This document shows positions 26,218 to 35,321 of a stretch of DNA of 64,000 bases, in pieces; position 1 is the stretch's first letter; each line of letters opens with the position of its first letter. The notes beneath the pieces were generated by a model. That model ran no database searches and had not been told where the DNA came from. It was given only the letters and a program-made list of their open reading frames with translations. The translations under genes were made by a program, and so were the position numbers. Origin of the DNA: GCA-2737665 sp044344795 (GTDB lineage Bacteria > Bacteroidota > Bacteroidia > Palsa-965). The stretch lies in contig JBIJCF010000001.1 in NCBI GenBank assembly GCA_044344795.1, forward strand, positions 62,001 through 126,000, read 5' to 3'.

Positions 26218-27081
26218 TTAGCGACGAACGTTCATCGCAGTCAACATGTTACCGTAAACAGTGTTGAGGGCTTCAAGGTTCTCGGCCAAATTGTTGATCT
26301 CAGAACGATACTTGCGAGTATCTTCTACAGATTCGTTCAAATTTGACAAGATAGACTGGATTCCTTCGTACAACGTGTTGGTAGCTTTCAAGTGATCGTT
26401 TGAACCCTGCAATTGCAACTCGTAAGCTGCGTTCAAAGCAGAAAGGTTCTTAGATACTTTCGACAACTGATCATTATACGTAGCTGCTTCGTCATGTGCA
26501 ACAGCAAAAGATTCCAAAGTCTTAGAAGCACGAGAATACGCATCAGCCAATGAATCAACTGAAGAAGAAACGCTTTCGTTAGCACGCTCATATGCCTGAG
26601 ACAAACGACCAACACTATCTGTAGCTTTTACCAAACCGTCAGAGAAATCTTTAGAAGCAACACTTGCGTCAGCGATTTCGCCCAGCTTAGAAGCACTGTC
26701 GCTCAAATTCCGCATACCTGATCCAAGGCTTTCCAATAATTCAGGACCAATCTTAGCCTCTTCCAACATTTTGTCCAATTGCTGCGTGAGGCTATCTCCT
26801 CCGCCAATTGCCTTACCATGTGAACGGCCTTCTTCGTCTTGCATTCCACCCAATTCAGGGTAAACTAATGTCCAATCGTATTCTTCATGTAATGGTTCAA
26901 ATGCAGAGAAGATGAAGATCACGGCCTCTGTTCCAAGACCCACGATCAACATTAAACCTGCACCCGGCCAGTGTTGGATTTTAAACAACGCTCCCACGAT
27001 TACGACTGCTGCTCCGAAACCATACAACTTCGCCATGAAGTTCTTCCACTTCTTACTTGCAAAGAGACTGTTACCGCTCAT
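26218..27081 (-). CDS. gldL: GldL, type IX secretion motor protein
   Basis: 287 residues with two inner-membrane helices (about 17-33 and 41-60). The second contains the membrane-buried Glu52 in GLGTEAVIFIFSAF, which corresponds to the conserved Glu needed for proton-driven rotation in this family. The cytoplasmic part from residue 70 is a long coiled coil. Unlike the neighbouring gld genes, its ATG has no Shine-Dalgarno sequence. It lies 47 bases before gldM. Confidence 0.96.
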   Translation of the reverse strand: MSGNSLFASKKWKNFMAKLYGFGAAVVIVGALFKIQHWPGAGLMLIVGLGTEAVIFIFSAFEPLHEEYDWTLVYPELGGMQDEEGRSHGKAIGGGDSLTQQLDKMLEEAKIGPELLESLGSGMRNLSDSASKLGEIADASVASKDFSDGLVKATDSVGRLSQAYERANESVSSSVDSLADAYSRASKTLESFAVAHDEAATYNDQLSKVSKNLSALNAAYELQLQGSNDHLKATNTLYEGIQSILSNLNESVEDTRKYRSEINNLAENLEALNTVYGNMLTAMNVRR

Positions 27082-27142
27082 TTTTTCTACTTATTTGTTA
27101 GGTTAGTTAAAAAGAATTATTGCTTGGTTTGTTAATTTACAT

Positions 27143-28573
27143 TTATAAATCGTCATCCTTCGAACGACCTAAGAAGGTCATTGCACAACGGAATCCTACG
27201 TAACACTTGGCAGTGTCCTGATATTCGTATGAACGAGTACTATTCTGCAAATAGAAACCTGCATCTTTCCACGAACCACCACGAATTACCTTACGACACA
27301 ACACAGGAACTTGCTCTTCCTGCACAGTAGTTTCGTACTGGTAATCAGGGTTCAAGTCGTGCATGAAATCGTAAGCAGATTCATCGAACGCGTTGGAAGT
27401 CCACTCTGCTGCGTTACCCGCCATGCAATAGAAGCCCCAATCGTTCGGGTTGTATGAGAAAATCTTAACTGTGTGGAAACCACCGTCGTCGATATAAGAA
27501 CCGCGCATTGGTTTAAAGTTTCCTAAGAAACATCCACGTGCGTTACGGATATAAGGGCCACCCCAAGGGAATGGGGACAACTGCAGACCACCACGAGCCG
27601 CATATTCCCACTCAGATTCAGTTGGTAAACGGAAATCCTGAACAGTTGCTTCACCGTTTCCACTTAAGAAGCAGTTTAACAACATGGTACGCCATACACA
27701 GAATGCACGAGCTTGTTTCCAGGTTACGTTTACGACAGGATAATCATCATAAGCCGGATGCCAAAAATACATATTGGTCATTGGCTCGTTAAAGCTGTAT
27801 GTGAAATCGTGAATCCATGCCAACGTATCCGGATAAACAGGAATTACATCTTTTATAATGAATACGCTACGATTTACGTTGCTCTTGTTACCTTCTTTAG
27901 AAGTGACGTTATAAGATCCAACTTCGCGAGTAGGAAACTGACGTCCGTTTGGTCCCGGAGTAGTTTTTGGAATGTAACGGTTAGACTTCTGAGATGCCGT
28001 GCGCAAGTCAATACGATAATATTCATAAATCAATCGGCGCGTATCGATTTCCTTGCGGCGATAAAAACGTTCTTCAGCCGGCAAGTACATTGGATCCAAC
28101 GCTGCTTTTAATTCAGGATCGGTCTCATCCCAACGTAAGCGCATTTCCCAATTCAACGGGCGATAAGGATCTTCCGGATAATCTTCATCAATGTACACAG
28201 GACCATTATCCTCGTAACCGATGAAGTCTTCTTCCATGATCAACCAATCTTCTTCCGCAACTTCAGACAAAAGACGACGAGCGATGGAGTCACGCACCCA
28301 GTAAACGAACTGGCGGTATTCGTTATTAGATATCTCGGTTTGGTCCATGTAGAATGCCTGCACTGAGACCGTTTTGGATTTGGTGGTGTGTGCGTAAGGG
28401 ATATCCTCATCGCTTGGCCCCATATTGTAACTGCCCATAGGACAATATAACATTCCATACGGGTCAAACGGATACCATGCCGGTCTGTCCTGCACGCCCA
28501 TCAACTGACCATTCTCTTGTGAACAAGAGCTCATCAGTATTGCAGCCATGCCAACGATCAAGATACGTTTCAT
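27143..28573 (-). CDS. gldK: GldK, type IX secretion ring lipoprotein
   Basis: 476 residues. Lipoprotein signal MKRILIVGMAAILMSSC with Cys17. The rest is a formylglycine-generating-enzyme-like (FGE-sulfatase) domain: FYMDQTEISNNEYRQFVYWV, VNVTWKQARAFCVWR, RLPTESEWEYAARGG, MAGNAAEWTSNAFD and RKVIRGGSWKD. GldK and GldN form the ring on the periplasmic face of the outer membrane. A strong AAAGGAGG is found four bases before the ATG, and four GGGAA motifs lie upstream. Confidence 0.96.
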   Translation of the reverse strand: MKRILIVGMAAILMSSCSQENGQLMGVQDRPAWYPFDPYGMLYCPMGSYNMGPSDEDIPYAHTTKSKTVSVQAFYMDQTEISNNEYRQFVYWVRDSIARRLLSEVAEEDWLIMEEDFIGYEDNGPVYIDEDYPEDPYRPLNWEMRLRWDETDPELKAALDPMYLPAEERFYRRKEIDTRRLIYEYYRIDLRTASQKSNRYIPKTTPGPNGRQFPTREVGSYNVTSKEGNKSNVNRSVFIIKDVIPVYPDTLAWIHDFTYSFNEPMTNMYFWHPAYDDYPVVNVTWKQARAFCVWRTMLLNCFLSGNGEATVQDFRLPTESEWEYAARGGLQLSPFPWGGPYIRNARGCFLGNFKPMRGSYIDDGGFHTVKIFSYNPNDWGFYCMAGNAAEWTSNAFDESAYDFMHDLNPDYQYETTVQEEQVPVLCRKVIRGGSWKDAGFYLQNSTRSYEYQDTAKCYVGFRCAMTFLGRSKDDDL

Positions 28574-28588
28574 TTTGCCTCCTTTAGT

Positions 28589-28660
28589 TTCCCTTTTAGT
28601 TAGTAGTTTTAATTCCCTTTACTATTAAACGATGTTCCCGCATCGTAAATTGTTCCCTTT
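28589..28660 (-). promoter_or_regulatory. Repeated AAAGGGAA motifs upstream of gldK
   Basis: On the minus strand AAAGGGAA occurs three times (plus-strand TTCCCTTT at 28589-28596, 28613-28620, 28653-28660), with one more GGGAA core at 28635-28639. Spacings of 24, 22 and 18 bases are close to two helical turns. They may be an operator or mRNA motif; nothing about a regulator is visible. Confidence 0.4.
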
Positions 28661-28666
28661 GCAACA

Positions 28667-28695
28667 AAATCGTCACTTTTTCCGAGCGACGATTT
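28667..28695 (-). terminator. Possible terminator or attenuator after porP
   Basis: Stem AAATCGTC/GACGATTT with a 13-base loop and TTG after the second arm. Weak; it could reduce read-through from porP into gldK. Confidence 0.4.
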
Positions 28696-28760
28696 GAAAC
28701 GACAGGACTCGCTTCTACGGTAATTGTTTCGGTTAGGTTACAATTTGATCAATTTCCTTA

Positions 28761-29750
28761 TTAGTCGAACAAACGAACGTCACCGTGACCTTCACGCTTC
28801 GGCGTAATTTCGATCGGATGACAGTAGTTCAAGAATAATTCGAAAGAACCGCTGTTGTATTTACCTAAGTTAGATGTAGTATAGTCGTATGCGAAACCAA
28901 CTTTCAAGCCACCGTTCTCACCGATTTTGTCGTGAGGAATCTGGAAACCTAACATTGGAATAACTGCATCTTGAAAGCGATAACCTGCACCAAACCAGAA
29001 GCGCTGATTATATACCGCCAACACGTTTAAATCAAAAGTAGTTACTGTAGCATCAGATTTCACTAAGAAAGACGGACGGATAGACCATGCTCCTCCGGTT
29101 TCCCAGTTATAACCACCTGTAATAAAGTAGTGGCGAGCCATGTTATACACTAAATTATGTGTTACGGGAGGCGTACCAATTTGTTGTGTTCCATCATCAA
29201 TGGTGTTAGCAGGTAAGTGAGTCGAAGATAAACCGATCCACAAGTTTTGACGCTGATACCACAATCCGAAACCTACGTCGAAAGTTGTTTTCGCCATAAC
29301 CGGAGGTGGAATAGCCACGTCGTTCTGCCAGTTGGTAGTAGCAATCCACTGGTTGGTACCTGTTGGTCCGATACGCTTACTTACAGCGCCGGCTTCGATA
29401 CCGATACCCAATGTTCCGCCACCTACATCATTAATATGAAAAGAATACGCCAAACGGTAAGCCATGGTTTGTTCAAAGCCAAGCTTGTCATACATTACGT
29501 TTAAGCCTAAACCACCACGCAATGGGGGAACGTAGCCGTCGATAGAAAGCACACCGCTTTGAGGTGCTCCATCAAACCCGCTCCACTGTTGACGGGCGAT
29601 TAATGTACCGCACAACGCCTGACGCATGCCCGCATAAGCCGGATTCATGAACATTTTGTTGTACATGTACTGAGAAAATTGCGGGTCTTGCTGAGCAAAT
29701 CCGCTCATTACACCTAGCGCAAGCGCAATAGTGGTAAGGGTTTTCTTCAT
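28761..29750 (-). CDS. porP: PorP/SprF family outer-membrane protein
   Basis: 329 residues with a signal peptide (MKKTLTTIALALGVMSGFAQ). The conserved start of the family follows: QQDPQFSQYMYNKMFMNPAY. The remainder is a beta-barrel with alternating aromatics. PorP/SprF proteins are outer-membrane partners for type IX exported proteins, and one lies directly upstream of gldKLMN in many Bacteroidota, as here. Some copies serve attachment of type B CTD proteins such as the one at the end of this window. Confidence 0.92.
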   Translation of the reverse strand: MKKTLTTIALALGVMSGFAQQDPQFSQYMYNKMFMNPAYAGMRQALCGTLIARQQWSGFDGAPQSGVLSIDGYVPPLRGGLGLNVMYDKLGFEQTMAYRLAYSFHINDVGGGTLGIGIEAGAVSKRIGPTGTNQWIATTNWQNDVAIPPPVMAKTTFDVGFGLWYQRQNLWIGLSSTHLPANTIDDGTQQIGTPPVTHNLVYNMARHYFITGGYNWETGGAWSIRPSFLVKSDATVTTFDLNVLAVYNQRFWFGAGYRFQDAVIPMLGFQIPHDKIGENGGLKVGFAYDYTTSNLGKYNSGSFELFLNYCHPIEITPKREGHGDVRLFD

Positions 29751-29806
29751 AATGAATTTATTTTTCCTGTCTTAATTTCTGGTCTTTACAGACTACACTT
29801 CGGTCG

Positions 29807-29837
29807 CTAAGATAGATATCCTCAATAACAAAACAAA
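29807..29837 (-). promoter_or_regulatory. Promoter of porP
   Basis: TTTG (plus-strand 29834-29837), exactly 19 bases, then TATCTTAG (29807-29814). This matches the Bacteroidota housekeeping promoter in both boxes and spacing, with one base off in the -7 box. It would give a leader of about 50 bases. Confidence 0.7.
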
Positions 29838-29954
29838 TCTTTTTTAACCTCAACCTGTTAAAAAGGGCATAATTTGTTAAAAAAGGAGGCCGAAGATACC
29901 TATTTCGAGGATATAACTCCGCCATTTTCAAAAAGATACAGTATTTTGAAAATG

Positions 29955-31142
29955 TTAAAAGAGTTTTTGAAAAGTTTGCCACCAGCGATCAGGCATTTCT
30001 TCCTCGCAAGCGAGTTCATAATCGCTGTAGGTGCAAGGAACAAGAGCATGGCGTTCGAATTTGAGGCGCTGATTAGGAGGATAAGGAACTTCCATCCACC
30101 AACGGTCGCTTTTGGAGCTTTTATAGAAGACAATTTCGTGCTTATGATCCTTAAGGAACACTCTGTATTTGGTATATTCAGAGATATCGGTGAACGGATA
30201 ATCCTTTTTGCGGTTGTAGAATCCTTCCAAAAAACACCAGATCATTTGCGCTACCAAATGAGCCGATTGTCCGCTTTGGTCGAATGCCGGATTCAATTCG
30301 TATATACCAAATGAAGAACATTTGTCGCTGATACCTGCATAGCGTGCCAGGCGACACGCTTCATCGCCCGTGAATCCGTTAGGACCTGCTTGTTCGTGTG
30401 CAGGGGATTCGGAACGACGAATTGAACTCAATTCAAACACCACCATATCCGCATTGCGAATAATCGGTTCAATATCTTCCAACTTCGCGCGACATTGTCC
30501 TAAACGATGCACATCGAAATTCAATTTGGCCATTAAATCAACTGCGCTTTGTTCTACAAAATAGGTTTGATAACCGATGTTGGAAAAATTGAACAGCATA
30601 TTCGGTTGATGTAAGATGATTTTACTCAACCATGATTTATTGTGTAATTCATCATCCGCGCCACCGAGATCAAATTCCGGATCAATGGATACAAGATTAA
30701 CCGTTTGTTCGATGGCTTCGTATGCGAGATATTGTGCATACGCCAACTCATTGCCACCGCCGATTATTATTGGAATAATGTTTTTGCGCAACAACGCACC
30801 AATAACAGTCTTCAGAGCGAAGTCGGTATCGCCGGGTTGATTACCGGCACGGATATTTCCTAAATCAGCGCACTTCAATTCCCAATTGGACTGAAACAAT
30901 TTGTACAACCATCCGCGAACGTGGTCGGGAGCGAGCGCACAACCATTGTTATTAACCGCACGACGATCTTCCATGACGCCTATTACTGCAAACTGCACTC
31001 CGTCCAAATCGGGCCATTCGTCACCTTCTTTATACACGCGGATCAGACTACCGAACTGCGAGGACAAAAAATTATAGTTGCCGTTGATGGCATTCCATTT
31101 TACGGGTTCAAAAAATTCAGGAAACTGGAGATTCGTTGACAT
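29955..31142 (-). CDS. Arginase/formimidoylglutamase-fold protein with altered metal ligands
   Basis: 395 residues. The ureohydrolase fold is recognisable (IPIIIGGGNELAYAQ, LVSIDPEFDLGG, ADMVVFELSSIRRSESPA, GFTGDEACRLARYAG). In active enzymes these positions read GGDHS-like, DAHxD and D-x-D. Here the first His is Asn, DAHxD is DPEFD (His to Glu), and the last D-x-D is E-x-S. The two-manganese site is therefore probably absent, and a catalytic role is doubtful. It lies between topA and the type IX cluster. Databases would likely call it formimidoylglutamase; I consider it a probable pseudoenzyme. Confidence 0.78.
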   Translation of the reverse strand: MSTNLQFPEFFEPVKWNAINGNYNFLSSQFGSLIRVYKEGDEWPDLDGVQFAVIGVMEDRRAVNNNGCALAPDHVRGWLYKLFQSNWELKCADLGNIRAGNQPGDTDFALKTVIGALLRKNIIPIIIGGGNELAYAQYLAYEAIEQTVNLVSIDPEFDLGGADDELHNKSWLSKIILHQPNMLFNFSNIGYQTYFVEQSAVDLMAKLNFDVHRLGQCRAKLEDIEPIIRNADMVVFELSSIRRSESPAHEQAGPNGFTGDEACRLARYAGISDKCSSFGIYELNPAFDQSGQSAHLVAQMIWCFLEGFYNRKKDYPFTDISEYTKYRVFLKDHKHEIVFYKSSKSDRWWMEVPYPPNQRLKFERHALVPCTYSDYELACEEEMPDRWWQTFQKLF

Positions 31143-31233
31143 ACCAGAAGCTATTGGACAAATATTAAAAAGTCACTGCGGTATAAACACACAGAGACTT
31201 AATCTTTATTCAATACCCAAAGTTGATAAGTAC

Positions 31234-33663
31234 CTATTTCGCCTTTTTAGCAGCAGCTTTCTTTGCCGGCTTCTTCTTTGGAGCCGCCGATTTCTTTGCA
31301 GGAGCTTTCGTCTTTTTTGCAGGGGCTTTAGTTGCCTTTGTAGGAACAGCTTTGCTGGCAGCTGCCTTTTTCGACTTACCTCCGCCTTGCTCTTCTGCAA
31401 GTTGCAAGCAATCCTGCAATGATAAAGTCAACGGATCTGTTCCTTTGGGCAAGCGGAAATTATCTTTACCAATAGCCAGATACGGCCCCCAACGTCCATT
31501 CAATAAACGCACATCAGGTCGTTCAGGTGCAAAAACCTTAATCTCTTTTTCTGCATCCGCTTTGCGTTTAGCCTCGATAATTTCGATGCAACGTTCAATA
31601 GAAACAGACATCGGATCATCCGTTTTCGGAATCGAATAAAATGCACTATTGTGTTGAATGTACGGACCAAATCGGCCGATGGCAATTTTCATATCCTTGC
31701 CCTCGTATTGTCCGGATATACGCGGCAATTTGAACAATTCCAGCGCATCTTCCAGCGTAATCATCTCTAAGCGCTGATCTTTGCGCAGACTAGCGAATTT
31801 TTTGTTTTCATCATCACTTTCGCCAATTTGAGCCAATGGGCCAAATCGACCAATACGAGCGTAAACATTTTTACCGGTATTCGGATCGACACCCAACAAA
31901 CGCTCGCCGCTTGCACGCTCCGATGTTTCTGATGTTTTTTCAACTTCCTGATGAAACGGACGATAAAAATCTTTCAGCATTTTTCTCCAATCCATCTCAC
32001 CTTCAGCGATACGATCGAACTCTTCTTCTACCGATGCGGTGAAGTTGTAATCCATGATTTGAGGGAAGTATTGTTGCAAGAAATCGGTTACTACCATTCC
32101 GATATCGGTTGGGAATAATTTTGATTTCTCCGCGCCTGTATTTTCAGTACGAATTTCTTCGTTGATATTTCCGTTTTTCAACGTCAACACGTCGTAGTTG
32201 CGCGGTTTCCCTTCACGATCTTCACGCACCACATAACCACGATCCTGAACTGTAGAAATCGTTGGCGCGTATGTAGAAGGACGACCGATGCCCAACTCTT
32301 CCAATTTCTTCACGAGACTCGCTTCCGTGTAACGCGGAGGATGGTGTGTAAAACGCTGTGTTGCTGTAATGTTTTCCAATCCCAGTTGCTGACCAACACT
32401 CATTGCCGGCAACATACCTTCCTGCTTTTCATTATCGTCACCTTCATCATCCGAAGACTCCATATACACTTTGAGGAATCCATCAAACTTAATGACTTCA
32501 CCTTGCGCAACGAATGTTTCAGTAGTAGCAGCCGTTCCAATTTGAGCAGTTGTCTTCTCGAGTTCTGCATCAGCCATTTGAGAAGCCAAGGTACGTTTCC
32601 AGATGAGATCGTATAAACGCATTTCGTCACGTTCGCCATCGATGGAACTGTTTTCCATGTATGTTGGACGAATTGCTTCGTGAGCTTCCTGAGCACCTTT
32701 GCTCTTTGTTTTATAACGACGCGGGTTCACATACTTCTCGCCGAAATTATTCTTGATTACACCTGCAGCCATTTCCATTGCGAGATCCGAAAGATTAACA
32801 CTATCGGTACGCATGTACGTTATTTTTCCGCTTTCGTATAAACGCTGAGCAACACTCATGGTGCGCTTTACAGAGAAGCCTAATTTTCTTGATGCCTCCT
32901 GTTGCAACGTAGATGTGGTGAACGGCGCTGCCGGTGATTTTTTAGCCGGTTTAGTATCCAACGCATTTACCGTGAACACAGCATTTCTACATTTCTGAAG
33001 AAATGTCATCGCTTCATCACGAGAAGTGAAATTACTTTTCAATTCCGCTTTGAAAGCCGCGCTTCCTGCAAAAAACAATGCACTCACCTTAAACGAAGAA
33101 ACCGATTTGTGATTCAGAATTTCACGTTCGCGTTCCACAATCAAACGCACAGCTACACTTTGTACGCGACCTGCAGACAAGGACGGTTTAATTTTTTTCC
33201 AAAGAATCGGAGATAGTTCAAAACCAACCAAACGATCGAGAACTCGACGCGCTTGTTGCGCGTCCACCAAGTGTTTGTCAATTGTCCGTGGATTCTGAAT
33301 AGCCTTCAAAATTGCAGGCTTGGTAATTTCATGAAACACGATGCGTTTCGTGTTATCATCATCCAATTTTAATGTTTCGAACAAATGCCATGAAATAGCT
33401 TCCCCTTCACGGTCCTCATCCGTTGCTAACCAAACTATTTCTGCTGATTTCGCTAATTTTCTTAATTCCGCTACTATCTTTTCTTTATCCGGGCTCACTT
33501 CATATACCGGACTAAAATCTTTATCCGTATCCACGGCCATTCCCTTTTTGGCTAAATCGCGCACGTGACCGAACGATGATTTCACCAAAAAATCTTTCCC
33601 CAAAAATCCTTCAATGGTTTTTGCCTTCGCAGGGGACTCCACAATAACTAAGTTTTTTGCCAT
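31234..33663 (-). CDS. topA: DNA topoisomerase I
   Basis: 809 residues, type IA topoisomerase that relaxes negative supercoils. The Toprim domain begins VIVESPAKAKTIEGFLG and has the acidic triad segment LATDEDREGEAISWHL; the active-site Tyr is in GKITYMRTDS. After the core come repeats of a glycine-rich DNA-binding kind (RIGRFGPLAQIG, AIGRFGPYIQ, LNGRWGPYLAIG), which replace the Cys4 zinc fingers of E. coli TopA. The last 55 residues are a Lys/Ala/Pro tail typical of Bacteroidota topoisomerases. Confidence 0.96.
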   Translation of the reverse strand: MAKNLVIVESPAKAKTIEGFLGKDFLVKSSFGHVRDLAKKGMAVDTDKDFSPVYEVSPDKEKIVAELRKLAKSAEIVWLATDEDREGEAISWHLFETLKLDDDNTKRIVFHEITKPAILKAIQNPRTIDKHLVDAQQARRVLDRLVGFELSPILWKKIKPSLSAGRVQSVAVRLIVEREREILNHKSVSSFKVSALFFAGSAAFKAELKSNFTSRDEAMTFLQKCRNAVFTVNALDTKPAKKSPAAPFTTSTLQQEASRKLGFSVKRTMSVAQRLYESGKITYMRTDSVNLSDLAMEMAAGVIKNNFGEKYVNPRRYKTKSKGAQEAHEAIRPTYMENSSIDGERDEMRLYDLIWKRTLASQMADAELEKTTAQIGTAATTETFVAQGEVIKFDGFLKVYMESSDDEGDDNEKQEGMLPAMSVGQQLGLENITATQRFTHHPPRYTEASLVKKLEELGIGRPSTYAPTISTVQDRGYVVREDREGKPRNYDVLTLKNGNINEEIRTENTGAEKSKLFPTDIGMVVTDFLQQYFPQIMDYNFTASVEEEFDRIAEGEMDWRKMLKDFYRPFHQEVEKTSETSERASGERLLGVDPNTGKNVYARIGRFGPLAQIGESDDENKKFASLRKDQRLEMITLEDALELFKLPRISGQYEGKDMKIAIGRFGPYIQHNSAFYSIPKTDDPMSVSIERCIEIIEAKRKADAEKEIKVFAPERPDVRLLNGRWGPYLAIGKDNFRLPKGTDPLTLSLQDCLQLAEEQGGGKSKKAAASKAVPTKATKAPAKKTKAPAKKSAAPKKKPAKKAAAKKAK

Positions 33664-33774
33664 AATGCTTATTCTAAACTGCTACACTTTTACGTTCGAC
33701 AGGTTGCAAAGAAAAAGCAAGAGTTGTGAGACTTCCAAATACTGACATGCTACAAGTCGATCAGAATTCTCCCC

Positions 33775-33792
33775 TATTTATATATAAATAGA
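33775..33792. repeat. 18-base AT-rich perfect palindrome between topA and miaB
   Basis: The sequence CTATTTATATATAAATAG is its own reverse complement. It lies in the 225-base divergent spacer, upstream of the miaB promoter. It may be a regulator site or simple AT-rich DNA. Confidence 0.45.
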
Positions 33793-33841
33793 GATTTTCG
33801 AACATTCCAAATATTTTTTTGAAAGTTTAGTCAACTGCCAT

Positions 33842-33872
33842 TTTGACAGGGAAATATTATACCTTACCTTCG
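33842..33872 (+). promoter_or_regulatory. Promoter of miaB operon
   Basis: TTTG at 33842-33845, exactly 19 bases, then TACCTTCG at 33865-33872. Both boxes and spacing fit the Bacteroidota consensus (TAnnTTTG, one base off). The miaB ATG is 16 bases downstream. Confidence 0.7.
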
Positions 33873-33888
33873 TCCTCCCAAAAAAAAC

Positions 33889-35319
33889 ATGGAGTTGGAA
33901 AAAGTAATAGACGAGAACAGACAAGGCGAAGCATTGCTAGTGCCCGGACAAGAAGGACAACGAAAATTATTTCTGGAGAGCTATGGCTGTCAGATGAACT
34001 TCTCTGATTCGGAGATTGTGGCCTCAATTCTTGGCCAAGATGGTTTTGCAACCACCAAAGACTATCGTGAGGCAGACGTAATATTTATTAATACTTGCGC
34101 CATTCGTGAGAATGCGGAACAACGTGTAAGAAATCGCCTGAATGAATTCAAAAGCTGGAAATCGCATAAGCCTGATTTGATTGTAGGCGTGTTGGGATGT
34201 ATGGCTGAACGCTTGAAAGAGAAGTTTCTGGAAGAAGAAAAGATCGTTGACATTGTTGTAGGCCCCGATGCTTATCGTGATTTGCCTCAGTTGATTGGGA
34301 AAGTACAGGGCGGGCATAAAGCGGTGAACGTTATCCTATCGAAAGAAGAAACCTATGCCGATATCACACCGGTGCGACTGGACAGCAATGGAGTTACAGC
34401 TTTTATCAGCATCATGCGAGGGTGCGACAACATGTGTTCGTTTTGTGTCGTTCCATTTACACGTGGGCGCGAACGTTCCCGTGATCCGGAAAGCATTGTA
34501 AAAGAAGCGAAAGAACTTTTTGAATTAGGCTATCGTGAAGTTACTTTGTTGGGACAAAACGTAGATTCATACTTATATGCCGGCGGCGGTTTAAAGAAAG
34601 AAATTCTCACCGATGAACAACGTGCTCAAGCCGTGAACTTCGCGCAATTATTAGAACGCGTGGCTTTGGTTTCTGCCGAGTTGCGTATTCGTTTCAGCAC
34701 TTCACATCCGAAAGATATGACGGATGAAGTATTGGACACGATGGCGAAATACGATAACATCTGCAAATACATTCACCTTCCGGTTCAGAGTGGTAGCAGC
34801 CGAATGCTGGATATTATGAACCGCGGTTACGATCGTGAATGGTACATGGATCGCATACGCGCTATACGTCGAATTATTCCGGAATGCGGAATTTCTTCTG
34901 ATATCATCACAGGATTCTGCACTGAAACGGAAGAAGATCATCAGGACACCTTGAGTTTGATGGAATGGTCGGAATACGACTTTTCGTATATGTTCGCCTA
35001 TTCCGAGCGACCTAAAACACAAGCTGCGCGAAAGTTTACGGATGATGTTCCGGAAGAAATAAAAAAGCGCCGATTAAGTGAAGTAATCGCTTTGCAGCAA
35101 AAACTTTCGGAAAAGAAAACCAAAGCACAGGTTGGTAAAGTGCACCGTGTATTGGTAGAACATGAATCGAAAAAGTCGGATGAAATGTGGATGGGACGTA
35201 ATACACAAAATACTGTTGTGGTTTTCCCTAAGGAACATTTTAAACCCGGCGATTATGCAGATGTTTTGGTGGAACGTTGTACTGCAACGACATTGATTGG
35301 AAAAGCTGTTAAAAAGTAA
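33889..35319 (+). CDS. miaB: tRNA-2-methylthio-N6-dimethylallyladenosine synthase
   Basis: 476-residue radical-SAM methylthiotransferase that adds the methylthio group to i6A37 of tRNA. The N-terminal cluster domain has Cys in ESYGCQMNFSD, INTCAIRENA and VLGCMAER. The radical-SAM cluster is MRGCDNMCSFCVVPFTRGRE (CxxxCxxC). A TRAM domain ends the protein. Length is normal. It starts a plus-strand operon that continues with the sigma-54 activator two bases later. Confidence 0.96.
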   Translation: MELEKVIDENRQGEALLVPGQEGQRKLFLESYGCQMNFSDSEIVASILGQDGFATTKDYREADVIFINTCAIRENAEQRVRNRLNEFKSWKSHKPDLIVGVLGCMAERLKEKFLEEEKIVDIVVGPDAYRDLPQLIGKVQGGHKAVNVILSKEETYADITPVRLDSNGVTAFISIMRGCDNMCSFCVVPFTRGRERSRDPESIVKEAKELFELGYREVTLLGQNVDSYLYAGGGLKKEILTDEQRAQAVNFAQLLERVALVSAELRIRFSTSHPKDMTDEVLDTMAKYDNICKYIHLPVQSGSSRMLDIMNRGYDREWYMDRIRAIRRIIPECGISSDIITGFCTETEEDHQDTLSLMEWSEYDFSYMFAYSERPKTQAARKFTDDVPEEIKKRRLSEVIALQQKLSEKKTKAQVGKVHRVLVEHESKKSDEMWMGRNTQNTVVVFPKEHFKPGDYADVLVERCTATTLIGKAVKK

Positions 35320-35321
35320 CC

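Noticed and set aside
29874..30314. 146-codon plus-strand frame opposite the arginase-like gene
   Set aside because: Antisense of a gene with recognisable fold segments; no start signal or motif.
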